From Actinomycetales bacterium (GTDB taxonomy: Bacteria; Actinomycetota; Actinomycetes; Actinomycetales; Actinomycetaceae), in assembly GCA_015655375.1 (NCBI GenBank), contig JAATFD010000004.1, positions 1 to 48,193 of the forward strand: a DNA stretch of 48,193 nucleotides. The letters run 5' to 3'. Position 1 is the stretch's first letter. Each line of letters begins with the position of its first letter. The position numbers were made by a program, and so were the translations under genes. A model generated the notes under the pieces. It had not been told where the DNA came from. It ran no database searches and saw only the letters and a program-made list of their open reading frames with translations. Below, piece by piece: positions 18,535 through 27,713 of the stretch.

Positions 18535-18546
18535 ATGCCGGCAGGC

Positions 18547-19431
18547 CTACTGCTGTTGACCCGCGAGCTCATCCGCGGTCAGCACCACGTCTTCGGGCTG
18601 CACGTCATCGGTGAAATACGGCTTGAGCTGGTCCGTGTAGTCCTGCGTGAAGAAGCCCTCGTCGGTGAGCGCCGAGACCTCCGTGTTCACCCATTCGAGC
18701 AGATCGCTGTTGCCCTTGACGACCGCTGGAGCGATGAATGACTGATCGCCGAGCTGCTTGATGCCCACGGTGTATCCGGGGTTCTCCTTCGCCCATGAGT
18801 AGAGGTAGGTGTTGTCGTCGGCGATCGCCGCCGCGCGACCGTCCTTGAACGCTTGGAACTGCTCCGTCTTCGAGTCATATTTCGACTGCTCGATCTGCGG
18901 AGCGTTCTCTGTGAACCACTGCTCCGCCGTCGTGCCCTTGTTCACGGCAAGCTGCTTGCCCTCGAGCTGCGACACGGCAGTGATCTGCGCGTCGTCGGGC
19001 GAGACGACGCCGATGGAGACCTTCATGTACGGATCGGCGAAGTCCACGACCGCCTGACGCTCATCTGTGACCGTGAAGTTGGCGAGCACCAGGTCGGCCT
19101 TGTCGGAACGCAGTGCGTCGACGCGGGCGTCGGCGTTGACTGGCACCCACTCGACCTGCACGCCGAGGTCCTTCGCCAGCCGCTCCCCCAGCTCGACGTC
19201 GTAGCCGGTCTCCGTGCCGTCATCGGTCGTGTAGCCGTAAGGCTTGAGATCGGTGAAGGTCGCGATGCGGATCGTGCCCTTGTCTTTGATCTCCTGCACG
19301 CTCTGGCCGCTGCCGGCATCCGACTGCCCGCTCGTGCTTCCGGCATCACTACTGCTGCAACCGACCACGGCGAGGGCGGCAACGGCCGCTCCGGCGATGC
19401 CAAGGGCAGCTCTGCGGATGGTTCTCCTCAT
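18547..19431 (-). CDS. Amino-acid ABC transporter substrate-binding lipoprotein
   Basis: A 294-residue extracellular binding protein of the polar amino acid (glutamate/glutamine-type, SBP_bac_3) family. A lipoprotein signal ends at LAVVGC, so Cys25 should be lipid-modified. The mature part has the two-lobed pattern: TIRIATFTDLKPYGYTTDDG, GYDVELGERLAKDLGVQVEW, LRSDKADLVLANFTVTDERQ and VVDFADPYMK. I start at ATG 19431, preceded by AGAGGAG; the longer open frame to 19659 has no signal-peptide logic. It is the last gene of a four-gene minus-strand operon, 76 bases after the ATPase. The ligand is probably an acidic or polar amino acid. Confidence 0.9.
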   Translation of the reverse strand: MRRTIRRAALGIAGAAVAALAVVGCSSSDAGSTSGQSDAGSGQSVQEIKDKGTIRIATFTDLKPYGYTTDDGTETGYDVELGERLAKDLGVQVEWVPVNADARVDALRSDKADLVLANFTVTDERQAVVDFADPYMKVSIGVVSPDDAQITAVSQLEGKQLAVNKGTTAEQWFTENAPQIEQSKYDSKTEQFQAFKDGRAAAIADDNTYLYSWAKENPGYTVGIKQLGDQSFIAPAVVKGNSDLLEWVNTEVSALTDEGFFTQDYTDQLKPYFTDDVQPEDVVLTADELAGQQQ

Positions 19432-19507
19432 GGTGTCTCCTCTTGCGATGATGGAACTCCAAGGCCTGAATGCCTCTGAAGTGTTGTGGGTGTTCTGAGA
19501 CCGATGG

Positions 19508-20302
19508 TCATTCAACGGGAGCCATGCTCGCCAGAAAGCGTCGGGCCCGATCGGTTGTGGGACGCTCGAAGAACCCCTCGCCCGTCCCCCGTTCCGCGAT
19601 GACGCCGTCGTCCAGGAAAAGCACGGTGTCGGCGATGCGGCGCGCGAATTCCATTTCATGCGTGACGACGATCATCGTCATGTCGGCCTCGGCTAGGTCG
19701 AGGATGATCTCAAGGACTCCACGGACCATCTCGGGGTCGAGTGAGGCGGTGACCTCGTCGAAGAGCATCAGCTGCGGCTTCATTGCAAGAGCCCGGACGA
19801 TCGCCACGCGCTGTCGTTGGCCTCCCGAGAGCTGTCGGGGATAGCTGTCCCAGTAGTCGCTCATCTGGACCTGCTCGAGCAGGTGCCTCGCCTCGGTAGT
19901 GACTTCCTCGCGATTGCGCTTTTGCACCTTGATTGGCGCCAGGCGAATGTTCTGCGCGACGGTGAGGTTCGGAAACAAGTCATAGCTTTGAAAGACCATG
20001 CCGATGCGGTCGCGAAGCCGATGCCATGCTCGCTCCTGCCGACGCGCATGCGCAGCGGAGACTCGCCGGTCAGCCCTGACGACCGTCTGGCCGTCGAACA
20101 CGATCGATCCGGCATCGATCGGCTCCAACCCGTTCAGACACCGGATCAGAGTCGATTTGCCTGAACCGGAGGGACCCACGAGGACCTGGACGCTGCCACG
20201 TGGTACCTCGAGCGAGACATCCGTGAGCACACGGCGCTCCCCGAACGATTTCTCCAGTCCGCTGACCGAGAGAAGCGGCTGCTCGTCGGAGTTCTTAGCC
20301 AT
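19508..20302 (-). CDS. Amino-acid ABC transporter ATP-binding protein
   Basis: A 264-residue ATPase of the polar amino acid importer class (GlnQ/GluA type), at the inner face of the membrane. Walker A GPSGSGKST is at residues 43-51, the signature LSGGQRQRVAIVRALAM follows, and Walker B/D-loop LMLFDEVTASLDPE comes next; the H-loop is in VVTHEMEFARRIAD. I start at ATG 20302, where the gene overlaps the permease stop by 8 bases; the open frame upstream to 20410 lies inside the permease. It sits third in the operon, after two permeases and before the binding protein. Confidence 0.92.
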   Translation of the reverse strand: MAKNSDEQPLLSVSGLEKSFGERRVLTDVSLEVPRGSVQVLVGPSGSGKSTLIRCLNGLEPIDAGSIVFDGQTVVRADRRVSAAHARRQERAWHRLRDRIGMVFQSYDLFPNLTVAQNIRLAPIKVQKRNREEVTTEARHLLEQVQMSDYWDSYPRQLSGGQRQRVAIVRALAMKPQLMLFDEVTASLDPEMVRGVLEIILDLAEADMTMIVVTHEMEFARRIADTVLFLDDGVIAERGTGEGFFERPTTDRARRFLASMAPVE

Positions 20303-20984
20303 GGGTGAGTTCCTTCGTTCGGTGCTCCAGCCTGCTTGCCAGCAAAGACAACGGCCAGCAGACGAAGAAGTACAGCAGGAAGATGAAGAGGTAGATCCAA
20401 AACGGAGCATCCGGATAGGTATCGCGGTTGGCCTCCATGATCTGCTGGCCGACGCTGACGACGTCGAGCACGCTGATCAGCAACAGCAACGACGTGGACT
20501 TGATGATGCGAGTCGCGAGGTTGATGGTCGCTGGCACCATGAGACTGATCGACTGCGGAAGAAGGATGTAGCGCAGCTGCTGCACTCCGTTGAGCCCCAG
20601 CGCGCGTCCCGCCTCCACCTGATGCTCCGGGACGGAAATGAAGGCACCTCGGACGATGTCACTGATCTCCGCGCCCACCCACAGCGAGAAGGCGACGATG
20701 GCGACCGGTTCGCCAGCGATCCGGACGCCGAGCTGCCGCGGCAGGATGTAATAGAAGAGGAACAAGAGCACCAAGGTTGGCATGATCCGAAAGAATTCCA
20801 GGTACAGCCTCAGCACTGTCCGAATCAGCCGGTTTGGCAGCAGGCGCAACGCCCCCAGGAGCGCACCCAACGGGATGCCGATCGCCAGGGAGATCAGCGC
20901 GATACGGACCGAGACCCATAGCCCGGTGAGCAACCGCACGAGGATCTCGAGGTTCAGCAGGAGTTCAGCGCCCGAAGCTGCCAC
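20295..20984 (-). CDS. Amino-acid ABC transporter permease (HisM-type)
   Basis: A 229-residue inner-membrane permease. The EAA-type cytoplasmic loop reads EAGRALGLNGVQQLRYILLP, which docks onto the ATPase. LEILVRLLTGLWVSVRIALI at the N-terminus and FFRIMPTLVLLFLFYYILP are characteristic of polar amino acid permeases. It overlaps the upstream permease by 20 bases and the downstream ATPase by 8, so the set is one transcription unit. It and the next permease likely form a heterodimeric pore. Confidence 0.9.
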   Translation of the reverse strand: MAASGAELLLNLEILVRLLTGLWVSVRIALISLAIGIPLGALLGALRLLPNRLIRTVLRLYLEFFRIMPTLVLLFLFYYILPRQLGVRIAGEPVAIVAFSLWVGAEISDIVRGAFISVPEHQVEAGRALGLNGVQQLRYILLPQSISLMVPATINLATRIIKSTSLLLLISVLDVVSVGQQIMEANRDTYPDAPFWIYLFIFLLYFFVCWPLSLLASRLEHRTKELTHG

Positions 20985-21624
20985 GACGCACTCTCCTTTC
21001 CAGCCACGTGAGAATCAGAGACATCGGAACAAGGATGATCGCGTAGGCGATGACCAGCATGAAGAGGTATTCGTCCGTCCGGTAGTACATCCCGATCAGG
21101 TACCGAGCCGTGTTGGTCAGCTCCGGAACGGCGATCACGGTGAAGATCGAGGTCTCCTTGACCAGGAAGATCATGTTGGCCGCGACTCCAGGCACGCTCA
21201 ACGTCAGTCCCTGGGGCAACGTGATGAAACGAGCGCGCTGCAGTCGGGAGAGCCCGAGAGCGCGCGCTGATTCCTGCTGGATCCGCGCGATGCCACTGAA
21301 GCCTCCGCGAAATGCTCCGGCCATGTAGGCCCCGCCGAGCAGGCCGAGCCCGAGGATCGCGCAAGCCTCGGCGGAGAGCTTGACGCCGAAGACCGGCAAT
21401 GCGTAGTAGATGAAGAAGAGATCGATGAGCAGCGGAGTGTTGCGCAACAGCTCCTCATAGGCGTGGCCGATGCGTGAGAGCACCGGTACGTCGAACTCCC
21501 GGGCGAGCGCAACGGCAAGTCCCAGCACCACGGCGATCACAATGCCCACAGCGGAAAGCCACAGTGTCACCCAGAACGCATCGACGAAGAGCGGCAACGC
21601 CTTCTGGATCACCGACCACTGCAC
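20965..21624 (-). CDS. Amino-acid ABC transporter permease (HisM-type), first gene of operon
   Basis: A 219-residue permease, paralogous to its neighbour. LLRNTPLLIDLFFIYYALPV and the EAA loop ESARALGLSRLQRARFITLP identify the family. I chose GTG 21624 because GGAGG lies about 8 bases upstream and the sequence after it, VQWSVIQKALPLFVDAFW, begins the first hydrophobic region. The frame is open to 21741 but residues before this start are not membrane-like. The promoter must lie in the 286-base gap shared with the divergent ilvA gene. Confidence 0.88.
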   Translation of the reverse strand: MQWSVIQKALPLFVDAFWVTLWLSAVGIVIAVVLGLAVALAREFDVPVLSRIGHAYEELLRNTPLLIDLFFIYYALPVFGVKLSAEACAILGLGLLGGAYMAGAFRGGFSGIARIQQESARALGLSRLQRARFITLPQGLTLSVPGVAANMIFLVKETSIFTVIAVPELTNTARYLIGMYYRTDEYLFMLVIAYAIILVPMSLILTWLERRVRRGSFGR

Positions 21625-21910
21625 TCGTTTCACCTCCGGGCTCTCGAAGCCGACGACAGAGAAGCTCTGGGCCCGACAATCCGAAGCGCCCGTCAGAAAC
21701 GATATGGACCGATGTATCCGCAGCCCGCGTCGAGTCGGCATCCGGGAGAATGTAACCGACTTCCACGGCCGGACGAGACGTAGACAGGAATGGTGACGGG
21801 ACGGAACCCGCTGCCTCGTGCTCCGGGTGCCTTTCTCGCGGACCGCGACAGAGCGAGCGACTGTGACGTCCTACACTGGCTCAGATCGTTATCCAGCCAG
21901 GAGCCCCCGC

Positions 21911-23215
21911 ATGTTCTCTCCCCAGTCACTCCGATCCACGTCCCGCTCTGTCACCCCCGACGACATCGCCGTGGCGGGACGTGCTCTGGCGGGGGTCGTC
22001 CGGCGGACACACCTCGGTCACTCGGACCGCCTGACCGATCTGATCGGGGCTCCTGTCCTCCTCAAGCGGGAGGACCAGCAGAAATGCCGGTCGTTCAAAG
22101 TGCGCGGCGCCTTTGCCCGGATGTCCGCTCTGTCCCCCGCCGACCGGCAACGCGGCGTCGTCTGCGCTTCAGCCGGCAACCACGCCCAAGGCGTCGCCTA
22201 CGCGTGTGCGCACCTGGGCGTCCACGGCACGATCTACTTGCCCTCGAACACTCCCGCCCAGAAGCGTCGCCGGATCGCGACCATCGGGGGCAACCTCGTC
22301 GAGCAGGTGATCGTCGACGGAACCTTCGACCGCGCAAACGCCCTCGCCCAGGAGGCCGCGCGGGCATCGGGACGCATCTACGTCCATCCCTATGACGACC
22401 CAATGACGATCGCCGGTCAGGGCACGATCGGGGCCGAACTCATCGAGCAGATGCCCGACGACACGTGTTGCATCCTCGTGCCCGTCGGTGGGGGCGGATT
22501 GATCTCCGGGATCGCGACAGCGTTGAAGGACGCCCGGCCCGAGGTCCGCGTCATCGGCGTCGAGCCATTGGGAGCGGCCTCAATGCGGGCGGCACTGGAT
22601 GCCGGCTCCCCCGTCCCCCTGGACGCAGTCGATCCCTTTGTCGACGGGACGGCCGTGGGGACCGCCGGATCGATGGCCTTCGACATCGTCCGTGATCTCG
22701 TCGACGACGTCCTTGTCGTTCCCGAGGGCGCGGTGTGCACGGAGATGCTCGACCTTTACCAGTCCGACGGCGTCATCGCCGAACCAGCGGGCGCACTTGC
22801 CTCGAGCGCCGCACGACTGCTCCTGGCCACCCCCATGGCACGCGCCAAGCTGGCGGGATCCGCCGACGGCTCGATCGTGTGCGTGGTCTCCGGGGGAAAC
22901 AACGATCTGACGCGCTACGCGGAGGTCATGGAACGCTCGTTGCGTTATGAGGGCCTGCGTCACTATTTCCTGGTGACGTTCTCTCAGCAGCCCGGCGCGT
23001 TGCGGGGTTTTCTCACCGACGTGCTCGGCCCCGACGATGACATCGTCCACTTCGAATACACGAAGAAGAACAATCGGGAGACGGGCCCGGCGTTGGTCGG
23101 CATCGATCTCGGCCGTCGGGAGGACATCGACGGGCTCCGTCTACGAATGGACGCCTCTCCCCTCCACGTCGAGGAGATCGGAGCGGACTCGGAGATCTTC
23201 CGACTGTTGGTCTGA
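21911..23215 (+). CDS. ilvA: Threonine ammonia-lyase (threonine dehydratase) with C-terminal ACT-like domain
   Basis: A 434-residue PLP enzyme converting threonine to 2-oxobutanoate, the entry to isoleucine synthesis. The PLP lysine is Lys63 in SFKVRGAF. The phosphate-binding loop PVGGGGLISG starts at about residue 191. The last 85 residues (YFLVTFSQQPGALRGFLTDV, then FEYTKKNNRETGPALVGIDL) form a single ACT-like regulatory domain, as in the short biosynthetic IlvA of actinobacteria. Feedback inhibition by isoleucine is usual for this class. The start is ATG 21911 with AGGAG 8 bases upstream; an earlier in-frame start at 21818 lacks support. It is divergent from the ABC transporter operon. Confidence 0.92.
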   Translation: MFSPQSLRSTSRSVTPDDIAVAGRALAGVVRRTHLGHSDRLTDLIGAPVLLKREDQQKCRSFKVRGAFARMSALSPADRQRGVVCASAGNHAQGVAYACAHLGVHGTIYLPSNTPAQKRRRIATIGGNLVEQVIVDGTFDRANALAQEAARASGRIYVHPYDDPMTIAGQGTIGAELIEQMPDDTCCILVPVGGGGLISGIATALKDARPEVRVIGVEPLGAASMRAALDAGSPVPLDAVDPFVDGTAVGTAGSMAFDIVRDLVDDVLVVPEGAVCTEMLDLYQSDGVIAEPAGALASSAARLLLATPMARAKLAGSADGSIVCVVSGGNNDLTRYAEVMERSLRYEGLRHYFLVTFSQQPGALRGFLTDVLGPDDDIVHFEYTKKNNRETGPALVGIDLGRREDIDGLRLRMDASPLHVEEIGADSEIFRLLV

Positions 23216-23385
23216 AGTGGGCCGTCCTGGGCGAATGCCAGAAGGTGGCGATCGAGGAGCCGTGCCGATCTATCCCCTCGTGCCCGGATCAGCTGAAGGC
23301 CGTCGCCGAATCCTTCTATGGCGATGACGTGCTGGCAGGGCCTCCGCCAGCCGCCATCGGTTGCGACAACCAATCCGACGACGGC

Positions 23386-23826
23386 TCAGGCTGCCAACGC
23401 GGTCTTGCGGGTACGCACCACGCGCACGCTCGGCGCGGAGTTGAAGCGGTATCCCTCCCCACGCACGGTCGTGATGAGGCCGGGGGCGTCAAGCTTGCGA
23501 CGCAGGCGCCGGATGTGGGCATCGACCGTACGTGAGCCCTCGTCGAGGTCGCGCGTCGACCACACGGTCTCGAAGAGTTCTTCACGGGAGACCGTGCGAT
23601 CTGCGTTGCGGGCCAAGTGAGCCAGCAACTCGAACTCTTGGTGGCACAGATCGACGGCAGCGTGATCGACGGAGACGACGCGCCGCTCGACGTCGACTGT
23701 GACGGCGCGGGGCGCAAGCCGCAGATTGTCGAGGACGGAAAGGAAATCATCGAACGAGGTCGACGTACCGGCTTGTGCGTGAACGCGACGAGAAGAGGGA
23801 CGGGTGGGGGTGGAGACGAGTGTCAT
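23386..23826 (-). CDS. Lone OmpR-type winged-helix DNA-binding protein
   Basis: A protein of about 146 residues whose C-terminal 100 match the Trans_reg_C winged helix of OmpR/PhoB response regulators. VDLCHQEFELLAHLARNADR, TVSREELFETVW, RTVDAHIRRLRRKL and TVRGEGYRFN are the expected helices and wing. There is no receiver domain and no phosphorylatable aspartate. The N-terminus is a short Ser/Thr/Arg-rich stretch followed by SFDDFLSVLDNLRLAPRAV. I favour ATG 23826; the open frame up to 23943 is Cys-rich and odd. It is likely a constitutive or ligand-independent transcription factor. Targets are unknown; it is alone between ilvA and an IS remnant. Confidence 0.8.
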   Translation of the reverse strand: MTLVSTPTRPSSRRVHAQAGTSTSFDDFLSVLDNLRLAPRAVTVDVERRVVSVDHAAVDLCHQEFELLAHLARNADRTVSREELFETVWSTRDLDEGSRTVDAHIRRLRRKLDAPGLITTVRGEGYRFNSAPSVRVVRTRKTALAA

Positions 23827-24344
23827 GTGAGTGTCCGTATGTCCGGGGCCGCACCCCCCACACACAGAGTGGGGTGACTCAACGCGGCAAAATGAGCAGG
23901 ATCTGGGGACTCGCTCACATACACATTCGCGCGCACATGCCACCCATGAGGCGGCAGGTCTGCAACGCGTAAGAACTCACGAAAGACATGCTCCCCGGAG
24001 CGACCTGCCCAGGTCAACATAGGGTCCACATTCTGGTCATCTGTGAATTCCGTCGTCGGGAACGGCCTCTCCGGCGAATCCCGTTCCTCTTCTGCGAAAC
24101 CCAATTACGTCGTATGCGACGTATATGCCGACTGCAGGGATCTCCTGGAGATCGCGATTCTCAAGACGCTCGTCGAGAGCCGCCTCAAGCACGAACTCTC
24201 CCCGCTCGGATTGACCTCTATCCGATCGAGTGTGCTCGACGCCTGCATCGACCCCATCACGCGTGACGCCTTCCACGGAAGGGATCCCGACTCGGAGCGG
24301 CGCTTCAAGGACTTCGTCCGCCCACTCCCTTCGCCCATCCATTC
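23827..24344. other. Intergenic region, no gene recognised
   Basis: About 520 bases between the winged-helix gene and the IS256-type element. Both strands carry open frames of about 95-140 residues (for example 24043-24408 plus, containing LLEIAILKTLVESRLKHELS), but they overlap one another and match no family I know. Lower GC and AT-rich patches near 23880-24070 fit a promoter region for the regulator. One of these frames could be the remnant of a gene cut by the insertion. Confidence 0.4.
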
Positions 24345-24367
24345 GGGAGTGTATGAAAAACGGTGTG
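24345..24367 (+). repeat. Left terminal inverted repeat of the IS256-type element
   Basis: Begins GGGAGTGTATG and lies about 28 bases before the transposase start codon. It matches the inverted right end at 25160-25182 at 18 of 23 positions. Confidence 0.65.
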
Positions 24368-24394
24368 CGAGGGTTTGGTCTGATCCGAGAGGAG

Positions 24395-25160
24395 ATGGCC
24401 GTGTCTGACACGACTGAGAAGACAGGTGACGACATGATCGATCCCGTGACCGGAGAGATCATCGATCAGAGAGAACTGGTCCAGCAACTGCTGGAGCAGG
24501 CGGAGATGGCCGAGTGGTCCTCGCGGCCGCTGGATCCGCTGTATCCGGTGATCTTCGTCGACGCGATCGTGGTGAAGGTCCGTGACGGCTCCCCCTGTCA
24601 AGCGAGAGGTGCCCCCAGCCCGCAACGCCGCGTTCTACGTCGTCATCGGCGTCACGGAGAACGGGAGAACGCGACATCCTTGGCATCTGGGCCGGCGACA
24701 GGGGCGAAAGCCGCCCGGTTCTGGTTACAGGAGTTCACAGAGCCGAAGAACCGTGACGTCGAAGACGTATTCATCGCCGTCTGTTATGCCGATATCGGCA
24801 TAGCATCTGCGACGGGCTCAAGGGCCTGCCGGAGACCATCAACCACCACCTGGGAACACACAGTCGTCCAGCAGAGCATCGTCCACCTGATCCGCAACAG
24901 CTCCGCTACGCGGGCCGACAGCACCGCGACGCGATCGAGTCGATCAACGCCCGCTACCGCAGAGTAGTCCGAGCCAGGGGCCACTTCCCCAACGAGCAGG
25001 CCGCCCTGAAATGCCTCTACCTGGTGACCCGATCCCTTGACCCCACCGGCGGAGACTAGGCACGCTGGGTGATCAGGTGGAAACCCGCCCTCAACGCCTT
25101 CGCAACCACCTTCCAAGGCCGATTCGAGAAGATCAACCAACAAGAACCACCGGACCCCAC
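24395..25160 (+). pseudogene. Degraded IS256-family transposase
   Basis: The frame starts intact (KTGDDMIDPVTGEIID, QRELVQQLLEQAE), then jumps straight to AEWSSRPLDPLYPVIFVDAI and VVKVRDG. In family members these are separated by well over 100 residues, so an internal deletion is evident. Frameshifts then scatter AFYVVIGVTENG, FWLQEFTEPKNRDVEDV and VQQSIVHLIRNS across frames. A second deletion joins the region after HLIRNS to INARYRRVVRARGHFPNEQA, followed by ALKCLYLVTRSLDPTG, an in-frame stop and RWKPALNAFATTF. At least one catalytic acidic residue region is gone. Clearly non-functional. Confidence 0.85.
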
Positions 25161-25182
25161 ACACCGTTCATCCGACAGTCCC
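25160..25182 (-). repeat. Right terminal inverted repeat of the IS256-type element
   Basis: CACACCGTTCATCCGACAGT and following bases; the reverse complement matches the left end at 24345-24367. It ends about 138 bases before the metE stop codon. Confidence 0.65.
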
Positions 25183-25320
25183 CGCCGGGACGATCTACTC
25201 GTCGCGGTCAGTGGATGACGTGTGTCGCCCCTCACAGAAGGCGTGTCTCGGCACAGGTGGGACGACCGACTGATCCCATAACTCGCTCCCCTCACGCCAC
25301 GTCCTCTTCCATCGCGGCGT

Positions 25321-27654
25321 TCAGCCGACCGGCTGGGGCTCGGCGATCCGGGCACGCACCTCCCCAGCTGCCTGCACCAGGTTGTGCAGCGTCGCAATCG
25401 TCTCCGGATAGGCGCGGGTCTTCAGCCCGCAATCGGGATTGACCCACAGGTGGCGCGGATCGACGTAGCGCGCTGCCTCCACGATCAAGTCCTCCAGCTC
25501 GGTCACGGACGGCACGCGCGGAGAGTGTATGTCCCACACACCCGGCCCCACTCCCCGATCGAATCCCTCCTCGCGCAGTGCGGGCAGGACCTCCATGTGG
25601 GACCGCGCGGCCTCGATCGACGTGACGTCGGCGCCCAATCCGTCGATCGCGTCGATGATCTGGCCGAACTCCGAATAGCACAGGTGCGTGTGGATCTGAG
25701 TCGTTGGAAGGACCCCCGAAGTCGCGGCACGAAACGCCCCGACCGACCACGTCAGATAGTCCGCATGCGCCGCGGCCTCCAGGGGCAACAGCTCGCGTAA
25801 GGCCGGCTCATCCACCTGGATGATAGCTATGCCCGTCGACTCCAGATCGACAATTTCGTCGCGCAGTGACAAAGCGATCTGATCGGCGACCTCGCCGACC
25901 GGCAGGTCGTTGCGGACGAACGACCACGCGATGATTGTCACCGGTCCCGTCAGCATCCCCTTGACAGGCTTGTCTGTCAGTGACTGGGCGTACGCGGTCC
26001 ACGGCACCGTGAGCGGCCGCGAGCGCGAGACGTCACCCCACAAGATGGAGGGCCTCGTGCAGCGAGATCCGTACGATTGGACCCACCCGTGGCGCGTGAC
26101 CGCAAAACCATCGAGCAGCTCCGCGAAGTACTGGACCATGTCGTTGCGTTCGGCCTCGCCATGGACCAGGACGTCCAGGCCGATCTCCTCCTGGAGCTCG
26201 ATGACCGAAGCGATCTCAGTCTTGATCCGATCCTCGTAGGTCAGATCATCCAGTTCCCCGCGCGTATGGGCCGCCCTCGCACGCCGAATCTCGCCGGTCT
26301 GGGGGAAAGAACCGATGGTCGTCGTCGGCAGCTCCGGCAAACCCAGCCGGGCGCCCTGGGCGGCCTCACGAATGGCGGGATCGACGCGCGTGCGATCGGC
26401 TGCGGTCAACGAGGCGACACGCGCGCGCACGTCGGCCACTAACACACCGGGCGCGTCCGCGCGGGCAGCCAAAGCGGCCCGAGCCGAGCTGACCTCTTCC
26501 GAGATCGCGTTCCATCCCCGATCAACGCCACGCGCGAGCGTGACGACCTCACCGACCTTCTGGTCGGCGAAGGCGAGCCACTCATGAAGTTCACGGTCGA
26601 GTGCGGGATCTTCCCAATGCTCCCGCTCAACGTCGTGGGGCACGTGTTGCAGCGAGGTCGAGGTCGCCACTGCGATCCCCGCCGGCCCCAATGCTCGAGC
26701 CGATTCGAGCGTGTCACGGGCGGCGGCCAGATCAGCCCGCCAGATATTGCGCCCGTCCACAACACCACCGACCAGGGTGACACCTGACAAATCTGTGGCA
26801 CCTCGTGCGGGAAGGCCTCCCCGGACGAGGTCAAGGTGGACGGCTTCGACGCCGGAGGCCACGAGCGTGGGAAGTGCCGCCCGACCATCACCGTAGGGAG
26901 TCGTCACCAGCAGCGCGGGTCGTTGCTCCGCCTCTGCGAGGCGCCCATAGGCGCGAGCGGCCGCCTCGATGAGCGTCGACCGCGACTCGGGGAGGTTGTC
27001 ACTGACCAGAGCCGGTTCATCGAACTGGATCCACGGTGCACCGACTGCGGCCAGTTCGGCCAACACCTGGGCGTGGATGGCCACGACCTCGTCCAGGCGC
27101 TCCAATGGCGACCACCCCGCCGGAGCGTCCGCCGTCGGTTTGGCCAACGCCAGGACTGTCACGGGACCGACCAGGACGGGGCGCACAGTGGCACCCCACT
27201 CACGTGCTTCAACGAATCGCTCGATAACAGAGCGATCGCTCAGAGCCAACGGGGTGTCCGGCCCGACCTCGGGAACCAGGTAGTGATAGTTCGTGTCGAA
27301 CCACTTCGTCATCTCCAGCGGTGCCACCGCGTCGTCACCGCGAGCGAGGGCGAAGTACAGATCGATTCCGGACCGACCGGAGAAGCGCTCGGGGATCGCA
27401 CCGAGAAGAGTCGTTCCGTCCAGAACCTGGTCGTAGAGCGAGAAGGACTCCGGGATTGACGCATCGTAACGCCCCAGACCGAGCTCGATCAGTCGTTCGT
27501 GGGTCGCCCGACGGAGGTCCTGCGCCGCCTGACGCAGGGTATCGATGTCGATGCGGCCGGCCCAAAAGGACTCGACAGCCTTCTTGAGTTCGCGATCGGC
27601 TCCGATACGTGGGTATCCGAGGATGGTTGCCGTGGGAAATGCAGGCGTCGTCAT
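25321..27654 (-). CDS. metE: Cobalamin-independent methionine synthase
   Basis: A 777-residue MetE that transfers the methyl group of 5-methyltetrahydropteroyl-tri-L-glutamate to homocysteine, giving methionine. Two homologous barrels are visible: the N-terminal one starts ILGYPRIGADRELKKAVESF and the C-terminal one PTTTIGSFPQTGEIRRARAA. Zinc/homocysteine ligands are in HTHLCYSEFGQI and WVNPDCGLKTR near the C-terminus, with DVLVHGEAERNDMVQYFAEL before them. Length is normal. The start is ATG 27654 with GGAGAAAA just upstream; an in-frame start at 27717 would run into metF. It lies 59 bases after metF on the same strand, so the methyl donor is made and used by one transcription unit. Confidence 0.95.
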   Translation of the reverse strand: MTTPAFPTATILGYPRIGADRELKKAVESFWAGRIDIDTLRQAAQDLRRATHERLIELGLGRYDASIPESFSLYDQVLDGTTLLGAIPERFSGRSGIDLYFALARGDDAVAPLEMTKWFDTNYHYLVPEVGPDTPLALSDRSVIERFVEAREWGATVRPVLVGPVTVLALAKPTADAPAGWSPLERLDEVVAIHAQVLAELAAVGAPWIQFDEPALVSDNLPESRSTLIEAAARAYGRLAEAEQRPALLVTTPYGDGRAALPTLVASGVEAVHLDLVRGGLPARGATDLSGVTLVGGVVDGRNIWRADLAAARDTLESARALGPAGIAVATSTSLQHVPHDVEREHWEDPALDRELHEWLAFADQKVGEVVTLARGVDRGWNAISEEVSSARAALAARADAPGVLVADVRARVASLTAADRTRVDPAIREAAQGARLGLPELPTTTIGSFPQTGEIRRARAAHTRGELDDLTYEDRIKTEIASVIELQEEIGLDVLVHGEAERNDMVQYFAELLDGFAVTRHGWVQSYGSRCTRPSILWGDVSRSRPLTVPWTAYAQSLTDKPVKGMLTGPVTIIAWSFVRNDLPVGEVADQIALSLRDEIVDLESTGIAIIQVDEPALRELLPLEAAAHADYLTWSVGAFRAATSGVLPTTQIHTHLCYSEFGQIIDAIDGLGADVTSIEAARSHMEVLPALREEGFDRGVGPGVWDIHSPRVPSVTELEDLIVEAARYVDPRHLWVNPDCGLKTRAYPETIATLHNLVQAAGEVRARIAEPQPVG

Positions 27655-27713
27655 GTGTTTTCTCCAGTACTGGGATCGGCGAGGTCGTGTGTCGTGGGCG
27701 GAATCGGCGGGAC

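Larger units (their letters stand above)
24345..25182 (+). mobile_element. Internally deleted IS256-family insertion sequence
   Basis: The element is bounded by imperfect terminal inverted repeats. The 23 bases at 24345-24367 pair with the reverse complement of 25160-25182 at 18 of 23 positions, including an uninterrupted 9-base block (CACACCGTT in the right copy) and GGGA/TCCC-type ends. Inside is a degraded transposase. At about 838 bp it is well short of the 1.3-1.5 kb usual for IS256 members. I see no 8-9-bp target duplication at the ends, so one flank may be rearranged. It should be immobile on its own, but could be cross-mobilised if the repeats are still recognised. Confidence 0.7.
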
